Source of the DNA: Brachypodium distachyon
Lineage: Eukaryota > Streptophyta > Magnoliopsida > Poales > Poaceae
Length of the DNA: 64,000 nucleotides
Direction of reading: 5' to 3'
Assembly (NCBI RefSeq): GCF_000005505.3
Contig: NC_016133.3
Coordinates: 32,066,737-32,130,736 of the forward strand
Made by a program: the position numbers and the translations under genes. Below the pieces are notes generated by a model. It was not told where the DNA came from. It saw only the letters and a list, made by a program, of their open reading frames with translations, and searched no databases. Below are positions 55,211-64,000 of this stretch, piece by piece (positions within the stretch are counted from its first letter, which is position 1; each line of letters begins with the position of its first letter).

Positions 55211-55624
55211 CGAAATTCTTCGGTTAGATACTTCAAAATCATATGCATAATTTTTTCTCAGAAAATACTTTCACAATCTAGATCAAACTCAACTATGCTT
55301 TTAAATATTAGTGAAAATGGAGGGGCAGATTAGTGGAAACGTAGATTCCGTATAACGACGAAGCGAGTGAATCTGGAGTCCTCTCCGCAGCATTGGTTCA
55401 TCTCCCCCATATGCACAGTACGTAATTCACACTAGTTTGCTATGGATGTGTGATTCTTTCTATTAGGTTCACTTGGATGTTGGAACTACCCAACGGGCCC
55501 TTAGGCAGCTCCTCCCGTAATTGTCATATCAAAATCCGATTAATTATATCAAATACATATGCCTTTTTATTTCTCATAAAGAGGAGTACAATAAATAAAA
55601 AAACAATAAGGCACACCACATTCA

Positions 55625-55909
55625 TTACAACGGGCACACCGGGATGGCGAGGCCGCAGGCCTTGACGGTCTTCCCGACATTATGGCTGCTCAAGTATCCT
55701 CCGTTGATGTATATGCACAGGCACCTGTCCTGCGCCCGCAGGATTGCGCAGCACGACTCCGATGGTGCCGCCCCGCTGATGAACGCAGGCTTGCACAACT
55801 CCAGCTTCTCCACCTTGCACTCCGGTGGCAACTGGTCTGCCGCTATTGCAGCCGTCGCTGCCACCACAACCATTGCCAACACCATGCAAATCGCAGCGGC
55901 CCTAGCCAT
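55625..55909 (-). CDS. Type-2 non-specific lipid-transfer protein (94 aa), intact
   Basis: A signal peptide of about 24 residues (MARAAAICMVLAMVVVAATA) is followed by a mature protein of ~70 residues. The eight-cysteine pattern is C-x7-C-x13-CC-x8-CxC-x19-C-x6-C, with a hydrophobic Leu in the CxC, which is the type-2 (7-kDa) mark. The fifth spacing is shorter than the 23 seen in the copy at 63468. Type-2 nsLTPs are secreted, disulfide-locked helical proteins that bind lipids in the cell wall space, with roles in cuticle, reproduction or defence depending on the member. It has no intron. The start is fixed by a single ATG ahead of the signal peptide. A TATA box lies about 80 bp upstream. Confidence 0.93.
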   Translation of the reverse strand: MARAAAICMVLAMVVVAATAAIAADQLPPECKVEKLELCKPAFISGAAPSESCCAILRAQDRCLCIYINGGYLSSHNVGKTVKACGLAIPVCPL

Positions 55910-55988
55910 GGTAGTCGATCTAGTTCCAAGTTACACAACTGTTAGACAGAGGCAGTTGGTGGCACAAAGGAAAGCGATGACCCTTCGC

Positions 55989-55996
55989 TATTTATA
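55989..55996 (-). promoter_or_regulatory. TATA box of the nsLTP at 55625-55909
   Basis: On the minus strand it is TATAAATA in CGCCTATAAATAGCG, about 80 bp upstream of the ATG. Confidence 0.85.
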
Positions 55997-56449
55997 GGCG
56001 GGACTGAGCTAGAGGCATCTGCGTGAGTTGGTGCACTTTCCATGAGTTGAAGGAAGTTTCTGAAGGAATGTACTACGGAGTATTAATTTTGGTACACACG
56101 TCACCTTCTGCGTCCTTCGCGCCAAAGATTACGAAAAAAATACCGGCCCTTGGATAAAGATTACGAAGCAACGTTTTAATGCTCTGCCACTTTTATGCCA
56201 AGATTTTAATGTGCAAGTAAGATGGAACTGCAAGGATATTCGGATCCCCCCTGAAAGGAAAAGGATAGATGGATATGGATGACTAGCTATATTAGGAGTA
56301 GTGACATACAATTAATTTGATGACGTGCCTGGATTATCGAAGGGATTAGTTTACTTGCATAAATGCTGTGAGATGTTTGTGTTTGTTGATATCTTGTGTA
56401 CCAAAGAGGGCCAAAAAAGGCATAAAATTGTCGGATACAGATGTAAGCA

Positions 56450-57328
56450 AGGCGGGCTTAGGGCATTCATAATGGTGGAGTCAGTATTGACTCTCCACGT
56501 CATGTACATTCGACGGGGAAATAACACATAAAGTAGGTTGTGTATTAAGGCTGACTCTAGATGATCTTTTAATTAGCATTATAAGACATTAGTTAAGAAA
56601 AGTCTCATGTCTTTGTTCATTCCTTGCTATTTCACGTCTACAATTATCCTACGTGGTATAGTTAACAAAATACTAACGTCACACCATTGTACATACGCTT
56701 GAATGCGATGTTGTATATAGATAAAAAGTCGACCCTTAGTTGACTCTTAGTGCTTCTTGCCTTAAGAGTCACGAAGAGTCAATTCTCTTCAGTCTCCTAT
56801 TTCTCTTTCTACCACATCTGCAAATTCAGGAAGAGTCAATTATCTTCTCTCTCCTATTTATCTTTCTTCCACATCTCCAAATTCCAAATAAAAGTCGGCC
56901 TTTGTTGGGCATCTCCCATGGTTTGTATGTAAGGCCATCCACATCATCAAACAACACTATTAGGGAATCAACAATACTAGAGTCCATATTAACTCCCCAC
57001 GTCATTTAGAGTCGATGACAAAATACCACATAAAATAGGCAGTCCGTATTAACTCCCCACGTCATTTAGAATCGACGAGAAAATACCACATAAAATAGGT
57101 TGTGTCTTTAGACTTGCTGTAAATGATTTGTTAGCATTAGATGTGACGATGTACAATGATAAATAGGTTGACTCTTAGCCAAGTCTTTAGTCGATTCTTA
57201 CCTTAAATAGGAGTCTGACTCGATCTTCACAAAGATTCAGTTTTTTTATCTCTCACATTTCTCTTTCCTCGCACATCAGCAAATTTTAAATAAGAGACGT
57301 TTAAGAGTCAGTCTTTGTGGATGCCTTA
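56450..57328. mobile_element. Two related MITE-like elements with GGCATCCACA-type ends
   Basis: The right one runs about 56931-57328, from TAAGGCCATCCACA to TGTGGATGCCTTA. The left one starts near GGGCATTCATAATGG (56457) and ends near TTTGTTGGGCATC (56910). Both share inner words: ACTC-CCACGTCAT, AAATACCACATAAAATAGG, TCTCTCACATTTCTCTTTC, CACATC-GCAAATT and AAGAGTC. A further degenerate piece lies at 50680-50850. The superfamily is not certain because I could not fix a target duplication. Confidence 0.55.
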
Positions 57329-57334
57329 CATGCA

Positions 57335-57739
57335 TCTTCTATATATATTTAGATAGGAATACCCCACTACATGATTTATCTCAAAATGCAAGCATGCCAC
57401 CTCAAGCCCACCATGCATGCCATCTCATTAAATCATGCGTGTTCTTTTTTCATGTATTCATTTACATTTTTCATTAACCTATCAATTCAAACCATGCCAC
57501 CTCATCAACTCAATCATATTTCATCTTTTTGGTGAAGTTTTTTCTTTCTATATATCATTTTGTCACATAGTTCTTAGGTCATATTGTCTTTCATGTAAAA
57601 TAACGACACTTAGATATGTTTTCCATTAGTTTTAGTTAATTTTAAGCATCTGTTTTATCCAGAAAAAAATATTAAGAATCTATTTATGCATTTGATTTAA
57701 CACGTTTGGTTCCGCGGCAACGCGCGGGTCATCATTTAG
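57335..57739 (+). mobile_element. Small non-autonomous Helitron-like element
   Basis: The 5' end TCTTCTATATATATTTAG is preceded by A. The 3' end has the typical hairpin CCGCGGCAACGCGCGG (57712-57727), then an 11-12-bp spacer and TTAG followed by T. The A/T junction, terminal hairpin and near-CTRR end fit plant Helitrons, although the last four bases are TTAG not CTAG. It has no coding capacity. Confidence 0.65.
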
Positions 57740-58308
57740 TTTACTTCAACAGGTTGTAGGTAAGAATACTTTGCATTTATATATATTCCTTTCTTCCGGA
57801 AACACCATTCAGCAAACGAGCGTCAGTGAACACTTTCTCAAATAGGACGAAGATCACATTTCTGGATATTGAAAAATCATAAAGGAAAACTTTGGATGTA
57901 CATATGAGCTTGTGTTACGTATCTGCAAGATTTCGCCATGAAATCTTGTTGATTTTGAGCTAAAAAAAAACAAATTCACATATTTCGAATGTACTACTTC
58001 GTATTATACATCCTCAAATTTGGGATTTTTACACAGACCACAAATCAGTGTATCTTTCATCGAAAATGTACAGATATGTAGTACACATCTATATTTACAC
58101 TGGAAAAAAATTCAGATTTTTTTGAAACTTCAACATATGATGTTCATGATGTTTGAACTATAGTGCTCCCTAGAGCTCGGGAGCCAAAAAACTGCATTTT
58201 TTTTCTCTCTAGTCTTGTCTCTTGTGTTGGCTTGTGTGCAATGCGTGTATAAAGTTTAAGCAAACCTAGAATCGACTCTCTGCTGATTATTATATATATC
58301 TTTACATA
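57740..58308. other. A/T-rich intergenic, no gene seen
   Basis: No coding frame, RNA gene or named repeat could be supported in this stretch. Confidence 0.5.
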
Positions 58309-58421
58309 CTACCTCCGTCTCATATTAAGTGACGAAATATTACATGTATCTAAATGCTTTTTGAGAATAGATACATCCATATTCGGGCAAATTTGAATCA
58401 CTTAGTATGGTACGGAGGGAG
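58309..58421. mobile_element. Stowaway MITE (113 bp)
   Basis: The ends CTACCTCCGTCTCATA and TGGTACGGAGGGAG are inverted, with TA at 58307-58308 and 58422-58423. The inner arms ATTAAGTGA and TCACTTAGT also pair. Confidence 0.9.
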
Positions 58422-58991
58422 TAGAATTTTGATGATGTGACAATGGCTAACTGACGGTGACAAAAATTATTCAAAATGGCTCTAATGGGTTGAAAATCAT
58501 CCCATGCTAAACGGGCTGGTCAGTGTCCGTGTGTTGGTCCATGCTGGACCGGCCCAATATCGACTTCACAAATTAAATTTGCGGCTGATGGTTCAATCTA
58601 GATCTGTGCATCATGGTTATGATTTTGGGGTTTAGTTCGCAAATGTAGTAGACTTCCACTACCTCACGGTAGATATTTGTCCGCACTATGCTAGCCGCAC
58701 TTTATGCAAATGGAGTTAATTATGATTTTTAACCGCACTTTTAACACTTCAATCGCATTTTTATCCAATAAAAATGCGTCAAATAGTTTTGCCAACACGA
58801 GTATGATCAACACTTTAAAAATGTCATGAATAAAAATTTGAGGCACTTTGAAGCCAAATTGACGCACTTTGGAGTGCGTTTACTAGTCTACCAAAACCGC
58901 CACCGGAGGGCTCACCAGTGGCAGGTTTACGGCCCGCCACTGGAGCTGCCCACGGAAACCCTAACAACCACCAGTTATATTTCTGCTAGCG

Positions 58992-59695
58992 ATGGTGACA
59001 AGGGTTGATGTACCATCTACCGAGGAGTCTAACGAACATGACAACTTCGATGTGTATCCTGAGGATGCTGCACCTAATCGCACTAACTTGATGGTGCAGC
59101 GTGTGCTAGAAGACCGCATAGAAGAACAAGGGCAGCGCTGGAATATATTTCAGACCCAATGCACATTCAAGAACACCACTTGCAAATTGATTATTGATGG
59201 TGGCAGCTACACCAATATTCTTAGCAAGAGTTTGGTGGATTCTCTCGTACATGGAAACACCCGCAGCCACATTGTGTTGAGTGGTTGTATAATTCAAGGA
59301 AGCTCAAGGTAACACATAAGGTGCGCCTCAAATTTTCAGTGGGTACTTATGAGGACACGGTAGTTTGCGATGTTTTGCCTATGGATTCATGTCATGTGCT
59401 GCTAGGCCGGCCATGGCAATTTGATAAGCGTACCACTCATGAGGGCAAATGCAATGCTTATTCCTTGTGGCATCAAAGGAAGCGTCATGTGCTGCAGCCT
59501 ATACTTGACAAGGATATAAAGGTGGATGCGTCTATTGCGACGAAGAGTCCAACACGCAAAGTCGAAACCAAGGACCGTTTCCTCTCAAGTTTGGACCTTT
59601 TTGCATTGAAGTTCCTCCTAAAGATGAGGTTGTATCCCAATCTCAGAACACCACCAGTTTTGTTTCATTTTGGTCAAGGCATGCCCAAGCTAAAT
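58992..59695 (+). pseudogene. Ty3/gypsy aspartic protease fragment, frameshifted
   Basis: The block CKLIIDGGSYTNILSKSLVDSL (about 59170-59240) is a retropepsin active-site region. After a frame change near 59300 it continues as VTHKVRLKFSVGTYEDTVVCDVLPMDSCHVLLGRPWQFDKRTTHEGKCNAYSL (cited by position 59306-59465). That is the protease-to-RT spacer typical of another gypsy lineage (chromovirus-like) than elements B-D. No gag, RT or integrase and no LTR pair were found around it, so it is an isolated piece, possibly moved by a DNA transposon. Confidence 0.75.
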
Positions 59696-59699
59696 TAAA

Positions 59700-60300
59700 A
59701 AATAATTTACTTTGGTTTAGGGTTTGAGATTTTGAGTCTTTTTAGTTCCTGTTTTATTAAAGACTGAAGTGTTTTCTTTATTTTCGTTTGATGGTATTTG
59801 GGCCTGTCCAAAACCACTTTTAGTCCAGCCTTTTGGGCCTTAGTTGTGGCGTGGGGCCTGTCCCACCCAAGTTTCGTTAGAGTCATCTTATAAAGGGTTC
59901 ATGCCAGCCGTCTTTGTAGCTCAGACCTAATTTTCGAGATAAAAAATAGACCAAAAAAGTCCCAATGTTTGGGGGCACATATCGTTGTTTTCGCTTGCTG
60001 ATCTTGAAGGTCTGATGTTGTGCCATGCGGGGAAGTTGATTTTAATCAGTTCTAACGCGAGGAGTTGAAGGGATTTTGGTCTGAATTATTTCAGATTGAT
60101 TTCTCTCTCGGTTGCTATTTTGCTCGTTCTTTCGATCGCCGTGAAAGAATATATATTGGTCCTAAAACCCTTTTGTATCACGTTGAGCCTTATCAGTATG
60201 GGTACAGGTAACGGGTAAGATCAAAAGGTGCGGGTAAGGGTATGGGAAGGCACCACCTGTGCCGGGTGCCATCCCTAACATATCACATATTTTTGCTTTC
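59700..60300. other. Non-coding stretch after the protease fragment
   Basis: No coding frame is supported. It may be the 3' untranslated part or LTR remnant of the same fragment, because it contains GTTTGGGGGCACATATCG, a polypurine-like word near 59968. A partner LTR was not found. Confidence 0.35.
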
Positions 60301-60354
60301 TAGATGCTGGACGGCTTGGATGCTAAGGTTTGTGTTTCTTTTGTTGATTCTCCT

Positions 60355-60705
60355 TCTCAGGGTGCTGGACGATTTGGATGCTTAAGCTGGTTCTTCGTTG
60401 ATTCTTCCTTGCTTCGTATTGGTACATAGTCTTCTTATTTGTTGCTAAATCTATTTTTCGTTTATTTGCTTGAATGAACAAATATGGCTTGCAGGTTTGT
60501 GTTTTTTTTTTATGATTCTCTCATATTATGCTAAGGTTTGTGTTTTTTTTAGTTTCTCTCTCAGGCTGCTGGCGGACTTGGATGCTAAGGCTGGTGTTCT
60601 TGTTGATTCTTCCTCGCTGCTCATTGTTAAGTATTCATCTTATTTGTTACTAAATCTATTTTTTATTTATTTGCTTAAATGAACAAATACGGCTTGCAAG
60701 TTTGT
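60355..60705. repeat. Direct duplication, period about 206 bp
   Basis: 60355-60499 and 60561-60705 share CTCAGG-TGCTGG, TTGATTCTTCCT, CTTATTTGTT-CTAAATCTATTTTT and TTGCTT-AATGAACAAATA-GGCTTGCA. A shorter third piece with GATGCTGGACGGCTTGGATG lies at 60302-60360. Function is unknown. Confidence 0.8.
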
Positions 60706-61536
60706 GTACTTTGTTGATTCTCGCTTGCATTTCACCCCTGTGGCATGTGATTTAAAATTGATTAATTTGGTTTATCGCCGAAATGCAGCAAATCGTTGGT
60801 CTTGGTCTAGATCGGAAAATCTACATGCCTTGATTCTTCCCAATCGTGTTGTCTTTGTAAGATTTGCCGAGATGGATAGTGCAGAGATGATCAGCTTCTA
60901 TTGTAACCGACATACGTCAATGTACATGCATCATCTTCATGGCTACTTATTAGTCGCAATACGAAATGTGCCAACACTACTTTCAACTATGTACTGCCCA
61001 ATAAAGGACGTATTGCTCACATCGATATATACCCTTCAATATACATCCTTGCTATTGTACTTGGGATTTTCTCTATTAATTTTGCATATTGTTGAACATA
61101 TATGTTGAGTTAATTTCATTCATATATGTGGAGCCATCTTCCCAGGAGACGGTGGAGATGCCTATATATCTGTTCTCGTGGCCATTCGCATGCCTGTTGT
61201 TTAAATTTCGGTGGTATATTTGCATACATTGATAGTTTTGTCATGGTTTGTGCATCTGCCAAGTCCAGTGTATGATTTATGTATGTTAGTTTTGTAAACT
61301 TGATTATTTCTTATAAATTTCCATCAATCTATGATTTTTATCAATGAATGCATTTCTTTGTAGTTTTTGGATTTACACTGGTAGTAGATCTTTCTAAAAA
61401 ACATTCATGTCACTTGGGAAGATCATTTGATGATTCCATCTTCACAGATATACATCTGTGTGTCACACCATTTTAGCAATCAAATTTGCCTCTCTCTTTT
61501 TATGCACATTTTTAGCAGATATTTTTTTACTAAATG

Positions 61537-61566
61537 TGACGCAGCAACGTGCGGAGTATCATCTAG
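61537..61566 (+). mobile_element. Helitron-like 3' end
   Basis: The hairpin CGCAGCAACGTGCG is followed by GAGTATCATCTAG and then T, a CTAG terminus as in plant Helitrons. The matching 5' end was not found. It could lie anywhere to the left, and the duplicated block and unassigned frame at 60355-61108 may be inside the element. Confidence 0.55.
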
Positions 61567-61919
61567 TTTATATATATTTAGAGAGAAGTATAGCTTTCAA
61601 TTTTGGTTTCTGAAATATTCAGCCACATCTGAAAATCAGTGAATTTCAGTAATTTTGTTTTTCCTTTCAGCCAAATGATCGAAATTCTCAAATGAAATTT
61701 ACTAAATGTCCATTCAAAGTTTGAATAATTTTATAAAAGATTTGAAATTTATTTTAACTTGTGTGTAGTACAGACATTTTCAAAATATTTTGACAGCAAG
61801 AGAATTATTTCGGCCTCCACTGGAAACGACTGATTTTTTTTTAAATTACAATGAAATTTCATTGAAAATGAGAACCATCAGACACCACAATAAGCTAGGA
61901 GACCACATTTTGTCATTTT
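61567..61919. other. A/T-rich spacer, 3' side of the frameshifted nsLTP
   Basis: No gene is seen. The part next to 61920 is the 3' flank of the nsLTP copy. Confidence 0.45.
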
Positions 61920-62230
61920 CTATCGAGACGCGGCGCACAGCGGGAGGACGATGCCGCAGGAGGCGAAGACGGTCTTCCTGGCAGGTGGGCTGTTGATGCT
62001 GTAGCCTCTGGACGCCGTCAGGTACCCGAACAGGCAGAAGCATCCCTGCTGCGCCCGCAGGCTCGAGCAGCACGAGCCGACGGCGCCGCCCCGCCGGTGA
62101 TGGCTGGCACACAGGCCGCCAACTTCCCCACGTCGACGCACGACTGCTCTGCCGCCGCCGCCGCCACCACCATCACTACTGCTAACATAGCGAACGCCGC
62201 CATCGCCACGGCCGCTCTAGCCGTAGCCAT
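61920..62230 (-). pseudogene. Type-2 nsLTP with a one-base frameshift
   Basis: The ATG at 62228-62230 opens a good signal peptide (MATARAAVAMAAFAMLAVVM) and the first cysteines (SC, AAC). After GGAAPSA the frame slips. The other frame carries SCCSSLRAQQGCFC, FASCGIV and PLC, and ends at 61920. Aligning with the copy at 63468 places a one-base loss near 62074-62076. All eight cysteines are present once the slip is allowed for, so the break is recent or is a sequencing error. If real, the product is cut before the CC pair and cannot fold. The promoter is still present. Confidence 0.85.
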
Positions 62231-62313
62231 GATCGTCTAGCTTGGATCTCTAGTTCTCCAAACACAACTACGTTCTCAAGCGTGGCGCACTGGAAAGCTA
62301 AGCGCGCCGGTCG

Positions 62314-62321
62314 TATTTATA
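62314..62321 (-). promoter_or_regulatory. TATA box of the frameshifted nsLTP
   Basis: On the minus strand it is TATAAATA, about 84 bp upstream of the ATG. Confidence 0.8.
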
Positions 62322-63467
62322 ATTGTCCAGAATTATCAAGGAGCTTTTGTAAATCGTAAATCGTAATTGTGCCTAACAATCAATCTAGTGACATGCAAAA
62401 GTAATTATCATTGCTAGCTCTAGATAAGGGTTCAAAATCGTTCTCCTAAATTGGAGAGACATCTAATCTGTATAGGAGTAATTCATGAACAGTCCGTGTG
62501 ACACAGTTCGCTGTTGGAAAACCATGTCAATGGTCATATATGCCGCGTTTTCCTTCATTCCCTTCCAGGCAGCGTAACTGTCTGTAGCTGATCTCATGTG
62601 ACTCGTTCTCCTAGAATACGCGCTTCCATGCGCCAGGGAACGAAGATAAGAAGCTTGAGAATCATGATCATCACGGCTATGGATTCGACCAAATTAAGGT
62701 CGACGCTTCCTCCACGGCAGGTGTGGTGAACGATCGACTTCAGGTAGATGAACCAAATAATTGACTCAACCAGATTCTGTTTTGATCTTAAATGGCCTTA
62801 ATTTCATTTGGCTCAGCCGTTGGCCATCGGCATCCAGCATAAATGAATGATTCCACGTACGTGAAGACGACCCGAAGCAGGGGCAATTGTAATAAACAGT
62901 GGCACACTGTGCCGGTGCCGGCCAGCTAATTATGCCATGGCTTGCCCAAACATTTGTTCATCTAACCGCGGGGTAATAAGGTGGCCATGTATTGACCTTG
63001 ACCGAAATGCCCAATATTACTACTCGTAGTAACTACCTGTTCAATGTCGCTCTCCCTCGCACCAGCTAGCTAGCTAGCGCTCGTACACACCGTTATTAAT
63101 TCGTCAGTCGTTTTAGAAAAAACCAAACAGTATATTTAGTGCCAGTGTGTAATATCGGAGACACGCAGATTAAAAACAAGATCGACGATCGACATGCATA
63201 GATCAAATTACTCACCGGTTACACACACACACACGAGAGATCGGTCGACATCCATCCATCGATCAAGTTACTCGCCAAATTACACACAAGAGAACACAAA
63301 TACACACCGGAGCAGTACCATTTATTCATCGGGTTTGCTATATCTAAGCCTTTATTCATACACCATACAGAGGCTTGCATCTCTCGCGACGTGCGTATAT
63401 ATAGACGTCGTTCAGCAGCGGCCATGGAGGTAGCAGTAGCAGGCAGAGCAGAGGCCAGCTAGCTAAG
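62322..63467. other. Spacer between the last two nsLTP loci, no gene seen
   Basis: It includes the distal promoter of the frameshifted copy and the 3' side of the last copy. CA-rich words (TTACACACACACACAC near 63219) and a near-duplicate pair (ATCAAATTACTC and ATCAAGTTACTC near 63203 and 63262) are present. Nothing coding is supported. Confidence 0.5.
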
Positions 63468-63761
63468 CTAGGGGCAGCGCGGGAGTGCGACGCGGCAGGC
63501 GGCGATGGCCTTGCGGGCGGTCTGGCTTTTGATGTAGCTGGCGTAGGCCGGGTTGCGCGCGAACTCGCAGAAGCAGCCCTGCTGCGCGCGCAGGTTGGAG
63601 CAGCACGCCGCCGTCGGCGCCGCCCCGCCGATGATCGCCGGCGCGCACACGATCAGCTGCCCCGCGTTGCACTGAGCCGCCGTCGCCCCGCTCGCCAACG
63701 CCATCAGGACCGCCAACGCCAAAGCCATCGCAACTACGCACGTCGCCGCTGCCTTCGCCAT
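63468..63761 (-). CDS. Type-2 non-specific lipid-transfer protein (97 aa), intact
   Basis: A signal peptide of about 28 residues (MAKAAATCVVAMALALAVLM) is followed by a mature protein starting near QCNAGQL. The eight-cysteine spacing C-x7-C-x13-CC-x8-CxC-x23-C-x6-C with Phe in the CxC is the textbook type-2 (7-kDa) pattern. It ends LPRCP. The secreted product would carry lipids outside the cell, with two helices and a hydrophobic tunnel held by four disulfides. It is intronless and GC-rich in the coding part, unlike its A/T-rich flanks. A TATA box lies about 107 bp upstream. This is the best-conserved member of the cluster in the window. Confidence 0.95.
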   Translation of the reverse strand: MAKAAATCVVAMALALAVLMALASGATAAQCNAGQLIVCAPAIIGGAAPTAACCSNLRAQQGCFCEFARNPAYASYIKSQTARKAIAACRVALPRCP

Positions 63762-63867
63762 GGTCGGCCTTAATTTCTCTACAACTTCTACTGGCGGTGT
63801 GGTGGTGGAAGAGGGAGATGATTGTGCGGTTGGTGGTACACGGGAACCGCGGACACGTCTGTCGCGT

Positions 63868-63875
63868 TATTTATA
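63868..63875 (-). promoter_or_regulatory. TATA box of the nsLTP at 63468-63761
   Basis: On the minus strand it is TATAAATA in CGCCTATAAATAACG, almost identical in context to the box at 55989. Confidence 0.87.
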
Positions 63876-64000
63876 GGCGGCCGGGCCTTCGCAGGAGGAT
63901 TACGCTTCCCGCGCTAGTACGCGTACTTTGGGGTATCACTTCTGTCACTCGGCAAATAAACCTCCGGTCAAACTTCCCAAACGTCCCTCAAATTTAAGAC

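Larger units (their letters stand above)
52027..55217 (-). mobile_element. RTE-type LINE, nearly full length
   Basis: It is flanked by the perfect 9-bp duplication CTTCGGTTA (52018-52026 and 55218-55226). Its 3' end, at the left, is a short TTG-repeat tail (CAACAACAACAACAACAAAG on the plus strand) instead of poly-A, as expected for RTE-clade LINEs. One long open frame fills it (55003-52178), broken only by a TAA. The 5' leader has three ~66-bp repeats. The unit-1 paralog (TAATTCGGTTAGATGC near 11155) is the unoccupied site. Confidence 0.93.
50898..56479. repeat. Duplicated nsLTP unit, copy 2
   Basis: It matches 10694-12164 plus 50402-50693, with three insertions not present in copy 1: an A-tailed retroposon-like piece (about 51115-51420), a Tourist MITE (51515-51822) and an RTE-type LINE (52027-55217). 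It holds the intact nsLTP gene at 55625-55909. Confidence 0.85.

Noticed and set aside
60704..61108. 134-codon frame between the duplication and the Helitron end
   Set aside because: I recognise no domain, and codon use and composition match the A/T-rich surroundings. Not enough to call a gene.
1..64000. tRNA, rRNA or other structured RNA genes
   Set aside because: I saw no cloverleaf with A- and B-box sequences or other known RNA gene by eye. A covariance-model search would be needed to exclude small ones.

Overview
The window looks like nuclear DNA of a grass (Poaceae). The evidence is three Stowaway MITEs with the CTCCCTCCGT-type end, a Tourist MITE, Helitron ends, several Ty3/gypsy elements that look like the plant Tat lineage, GC-rich first exons, and a cluster of 7-kDa (type 2) lipid-transfer-protein genes. 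Genus cannot be read from the sequence by eye. Only two host gene types are present, and most of the window is nested mobile DNA.

Layout. 0.1-1.1 kb holds a decayed LINE tail. 5.73-10.29 kb (+) holds an eight-exon gene for a 987-residue NT-C2/long coiled-coil protein. From 10.7 kb to the right end are four type-2 nsLTP loci, all on the minus strand: one broken copy near 11.8 kb, intact copies near 55.8 kb and 63.6 kb, and a copy with a one-base frameshift near 62.1 kb. The first two belong to a tandem duplicated unit (10694-12164 plus 50402-50693, and 50898-56479).

The first duplicated unit is split by a 38-kb Russian doll. The outer shell (12165-50392) is a Mutator-like, probably Pack-MULE element with about 100-bp inverted ends and a 9-bp duplication CATATTTTA. 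Inside it sits gypsy element B (12450-49415, TSD CCTGC). Inside B's 5' LTR sits gypsy element C (12674 to about 38322). Inside C sits gypsy element D (21840-34248, minus strand, TSD GTACG). B also holds a solo LTR of D's family. All three gypsy elements carry an additional antisense gene between the coding region and the 3' LTR. In C and D it starts with a gypsy-type transposase-like region, has introns and has its own TATA box. B and D also carry arrays of hairpin-forming tandem repeats at the place where the sense and antisense units converge. All three elements are coding-dead.

The second duplicated unit has a Tourist MITE and a nearly intact 3.2-kb RTE-type LINE (9-bp TSD, one nonsense codon). 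The first unit keeps the unoccupied sites for these, and the second unit keeps the unoccupied site for the Mutator-like shell, so the order of insertions can be read. 56.4-61.6 kb holds MITE-like and Helitron pieces and a gypsy protease fragment.
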